Shown: positions 4,492-7,195 of the stretch, one piece after another
Numbering within the stretch: the first letter of the stretch is position 1
Layout of the letters: every line of letters starts with the position of its first letter
Assembly: GCA_015655565.1 (NCBI GenBank)
Contig: JAATEU010000561.1
Coordinates: 1-7,195, forward strand
Reading direction: 5' to 3'
DNA length: 7,195 nucleotides
From: Clostridiales bacterium
Lineage (GTDB): Bacteria > Bacillota > Clostridia > Lachnospirales > Lachnospiraceae
Notes under the pieces: generated by a model
What the model saw: the letters and a program-made list of their open reading frames with translations, nothing else
Databases searched by the model: none
Told to the model about the DNA's origin: nothing
Translations under genes and position numbers: made by a program

Positions 4492-7161
4492 GTGAAATCA
4501 AATAAAGATATAATATTGGATTTTATCAAGAAATACTCTAATTCTGCTACAGAAGAAGCGGTTGAAGGAGTTTCTACACAATATCTGTCAAACAAGTTAG
4601 GAATCCAAAGAACAAATGCTAGCAGTGTTCTGAATCAGTTGGTTGCCGAAAATGAATTGGAAAAAATGAATGGCCGCCCTGTTCTGTATCGAATTAAGAA
4701 TACGGATAGAAACAGAAATGAATATTCCTGTTTTAAAAATCTAATTGGCTACTCCGGTAGTTTAAAAAATGCGGTAAGGCTTGCAAAAGCCGCAATACTT
4801 TATCCACAGCATAGCTTGCACTCGCTGATTTTAGGAAAAAGCGGTTCGGGAAAAAGCTACTTCGCAAATTTGATGTATCAATTTGCAATTGAAAATAACA
4901 TTATTGATAGGGAAGCTTCATTTATTAAATTTAACTGCAAAAATTATATAAATGATTTGGAAAGAATTAACTATGAATTATTTCTAAAAGAAAATAGTTT
5001 CGTAAGTCAAGCGGACAGGGGGGTATTGGTAATTAACGACATAGAGCTTTTACCGGTAAATTCCCGAAATTATTTATTTGACTTGATGGAAACGGGACGA
5101 TATAAAAATGACACGGATAGAATTGAGTCTGACGTTATTATAGTGTGTACTATGAATTATTCCGGTAAAAATGATATTTTTGAAACATATAGGAATAAAT
5201 TTTCAGTGCACATTAATTTACCGTCTTTATCGGAAAGGCCTCTGGAAGAAAGATTAGCTTTAATTCAGCATTTTTTTACAGTTGAAGCATTACGTATAGG
5301 AAAAGCGATTGACATTAACGCTGAAGTGCTGAGATGTTTGCTTCTATACGAATGTAATTTTAATGTAAAACAATTAAGAACAGATTTACAGATTGGATGT
5401 GCTAATGCATATGTCAGAGAGTTTAATTTAAATAACAGGAAATCTTTAAGATTATATATCTCCGATTTTCAGCATTATATCAGGAAAGGATATCTGAACT
5501 ATGAAAAAAATAGGGAAGAGGTTGAAAAGCTTATTCCCGAAAAATACAGCTATTCTTATTCTGCAAGTAATATTGAGAGGAAAGAGTTGATTACACAAAA
5601 GGAATTGGTTTCAGAAACACTATATAATTTTATTGATAAAAAAGCTGAAGAATTACGGGAACGCGGTATACCTGAGGAAGATATAAACATCATTGTAAGC
5701 GTAGATATTGAAAATGAATTTAAACAATATTCAAACAGGCTTTCAAACAAGATTGATAACAGAGAACAGTTGGCAAAAATTGTTGATAACAAGATAATTA
5801 CCCTTGTAAGTGATTTTCTGGAAGAAGCTTCAACGCTTTTCGATAGAGTATATTCTGTATCCGTGCTTTATGGATTGTGTTTACATTTGGGAGCTACGCT
5901 TCAAAGAGTAGCATCTGCACAAAGATTAACGAATAGCCAAATAACGGATATTATCGAGAAATATAAAAAAGAGTACACTGCCTGTGTTAATTTTGCTACA
6001 CGGTTAGAAAAGATATATAGTGTAAGGTTGCCCATAGATGAAGTAATTTTTATTACTATGTTTATTTGTGAAAACTCAGTAATAGAAGCAACTGATAAAA
6101 AACCGGTTGTCCTTGTAGCCATGCATGGCAGCAGCACAGCTTCTTCAATAGCCGATGTGATAAATACTTTGGTAAAAGGGAATAACACATATGCATATGA
6201 CATGCCTTTAGATAAAAATCCCCAGACTGCTTACGATGAGCTAAAACAAACAATAATCAGAGTGAATCGTGGAAACGGTATTATTTTAATCTATGATATG
6301 GGATCTTTAAAAACAATTGCAGAAATGATTTCCAATGAATTGGGAGTTAAAATTAAACTTATTGAAATGCCTGTAACGTTGCTTGGTTTGGATTGTGCCC
6401 GAAAAGCAATGATGGATACAAACATTGACAGTGTATATGAAAATGTAATGAATTCCTATAAAAAAACTGCATGGTTAAACAATGAAATATACTATAGAAA
6501 TAAAAATAAGGACGTAATTATTACCTTATGTATGAGTGGTGAGGGAAGCGCCCTTCAGCTTAAAAACTATATTTATAAAAATATCCAAAATGATAGTATC
6601 GAAATAATTCCGCTGGCATTTTCAGATAAAAACTATTTTTTAAATGAGATTAATGAAATAAGGAAAGACAAAAATATACTTTGTTTAGTTGGTACTCATG
6701 ATCCTCAGCTGTACGGCTTATCATTTGTGTCTATAAAACAAGTTTTTGATTCAACACTGGATCATTTAAAAAAACTATTAAGGCTGGAAGCGGAAGTTAC
6801 ATTTGCTGATGATGCATATGAAGGTATATATGAATATTTAAGTGAGCAGTTAACCTATATTGATGTTTCAAAGCTTCGTAAAATTATGCCGATTATTATG
6901 AAGAATATAAAGGATAAAGCAGATAGTTTGTTAAGTGATGATCAAGAGCTTGGTTTATTTATTCATATTGCCTGCAGCGTAAACAGACTGGTTTCGAAGG
7001 AAGAAATATACCGGAATATCCATACAAATGAAATTATTAAAAAGTATAAAGGATTGTTTAAGGAAATAAGTAAATCATTGAATAAATTAGAAAAGGAATT
7101 CAATATTATCTTCCCTTACAGCGAAGTTGCAAATATTATCAGTATCATAAAAAAATTATAG
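4492..7161 (+). CDS. LevR/ManR-family PRD transcriptional regulator with altered AAA+ domain
   Basis: This is an 889-residue multi-domain regulator of the type controlled by PTS phosphorylation. In order: winged helix (about 1-68, ending GRPVLYRI); AAA+ domain (about 80-335) with Walker A GKSGSGKS at 115-122 and a sensor-2-like NVKQLRTDLQ at 291-300; PRD1 (about 400-530, H465 in GLCLHL); an EIIA-Man-like domain (about 537-660, H545 in AMHGSS); an EIIB-like domain (about 672-765, C680 in TLCMSGEGSA); and PRD2 (about 780-889, H825). GTG 4492 is chosen because GGGAGG (4479-4484) lies seven bases before it and the consensus promoter ends at 4445. The AAA+ domain is odd. Between ELF and QADRG only eight residues remain, so GAFTGA is missing, and the Walker B DE reads N182-D183. 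Relatives normally activate sigma-54 promoters of mannose-family PTS operons. This one may bind DNA and act without sigma-54. The sugar is unknown. Confidence 0.88.
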   Translation: MKSNKDIILDFIKKYSNSATEEAVEGVSTQYLSNKLGIQRTNASSVLNQLVAENELEKMNGRPVLYRIKNTDRNRNEYSCFKNLIGYSGSLKNAVRLAKAAILYPQHSLHSLILGKSGSGKSYFANLMYQFAIENNIIDREASFIKFNCKNYINDLERINYELFLKENSFVSQADRGVLVINDIELLPVNSRNYLFDLMETGRYKNDTDRIESDVIIVCTMNYSGKNDIFETYRNKFSVHINLPSLSERPLEERLALIQHFFTVEALRIGKAIDINAEVLRCLLLYECNFNVKQLRTDLQIGCANAYVREFNLNNRKSLRLYISDFQHYIRKGYLNYEKNREEVEKLIPEKYSYSYSASNIERKELITQKELVSETLYNFIDKKAEELRERGIPEEDINIIVSVDIENEFKQYSNRLSNKIDNREQLAKIVDNKIITLVSDFLEEASTLFDRVYSVSVLYGLCLHLGATLQRVASAQRLTNSQITDIIEKYKKEYTACVNFATRLEKIYSVRLPIDEVIFITMFICENSVIEATDKKPVVLVAMHGSSTASSIADVINTLVKGNNTYAYDMPLDKNPQTAYDELKQTIIRVNRGNGIILIYDMGSLKTIAEMISNELGVKIKLIEMPVTLLGLDCARKAMMDTNIDSVYENVMNSYKKTAWLNNEIYYRNKNKDVIITLCMSGEGSALQLKNYIYKNIQNDSIEIIPLAFSDKNYFLNEINEIRKDKNILCLVGTHDPQLYGLSFVSIKQVFDSTLDHLKKLLRLEAEVTFADDAYEGIYEYLSEQLTYIDVSKLRKIMPIIMKNIKDKADSLLSDDQELGLFIHIACSVNRLVSKEEIYRNIHTNEIIKKYKGLFKEISKSLNKLEKEFNIIFPYSEVANIISIIKKL

Positions 7162-7173
7162 GGGGGTATTAAA

Positions 7174-7195
7174 TTGGAAGATCAACTTAATATTG
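7174..7195 (+). CDS. Start of a downstream gene, cut by the window end
   Basis: A G-rich run (7161-7166) overlapping the end of the regulator's TAG lies seven bases before TTG 7174, which opens an uninterrupted frame reading EDQLNI after the initiator. The 12-base gap suggests cotranscription with the regulator. Too little is present to name it. By context a PTS component or sugar enzyme would be usual, but that is inference. Confidence 0.45.

Noticed and set aside
1..7195. CRISPR array, tRNA or rRNA
   Set aside because: No regularly spaced repeats and no recognisable tRNA or rRNA sequence were seen on reading the window.

Overview
The window looks like a spore-forming, low-GC Gram-positive of the Clostridia. 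The bases are AT-rich, ribosome-binding sites are strong and purine-rich, GTG and TTG starts occur, and two marker families are present: a CotJC spore-coat (manganese-catalase-like) protein segment and a LevR/ManR-type PTS-linked regulator. All genes I accept read on the + strand.

The left part (1 to about 3505) appears to be the right-hand end of an integrated mobile element. It starts with a terminator (45-95) and a consensus sigma-A promoter (177-206). A short broken reading frame (220-393) follows. Next comes cargo, a PIN-domain nuclease with a C-terminal winged-helix-like domain (445-1401), closed by a strong bidirectional terminator (1536-1574). Then a small SHOCT-like protein with a TTG start (1616-1798) precedes a large serine recombinase (from 1871). 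A possible sigma-E-type promoter overlaps the end of the terminator and could drive these last two genes.

The key observation is that the recombinase frame does not end as a recombinase. From codon 546 (base 3506) it changes without a break into the last 137 residues of CotJC. This segment carries four of the five expected dimanganese ligands, and its stop at 3917-3919 is the natural cotJC stop. The start of cotJC is not in the window. The simplest reading is that a recombinase-bearing element has inserted inside cotJC, with the junction at about 3506-3514. This resembles the skin element in sigK and other intervening elements that are excised during sporulation. If so, the recombinase in the host chromosome borrows its C-terminus and stop codon from its own target gene, and excision would restore cotJC.

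The right part (3920-7195) is host chromosome. A long hairpin terminator ends the cotJC unit. About 390 bases of AT-rich, repeat-bearing intergenic DNA lead to a perfect consensus sigma-A promoter (TTGACA, 17 bp, TATAAT). This drives an 889-residue LevR-family regulator: winged helix, AAA+, PRD1, EIIA-Man-like, EIIB-like, PRD2. Its AAA+ domain keeps Walker A but lacks the GAFTGA loop that contacts sigma-54, and its Walker B acidic pair is changed. It may therefore regulate without sigma-54. A further gene seems to begin at 7174 and runs off the window.
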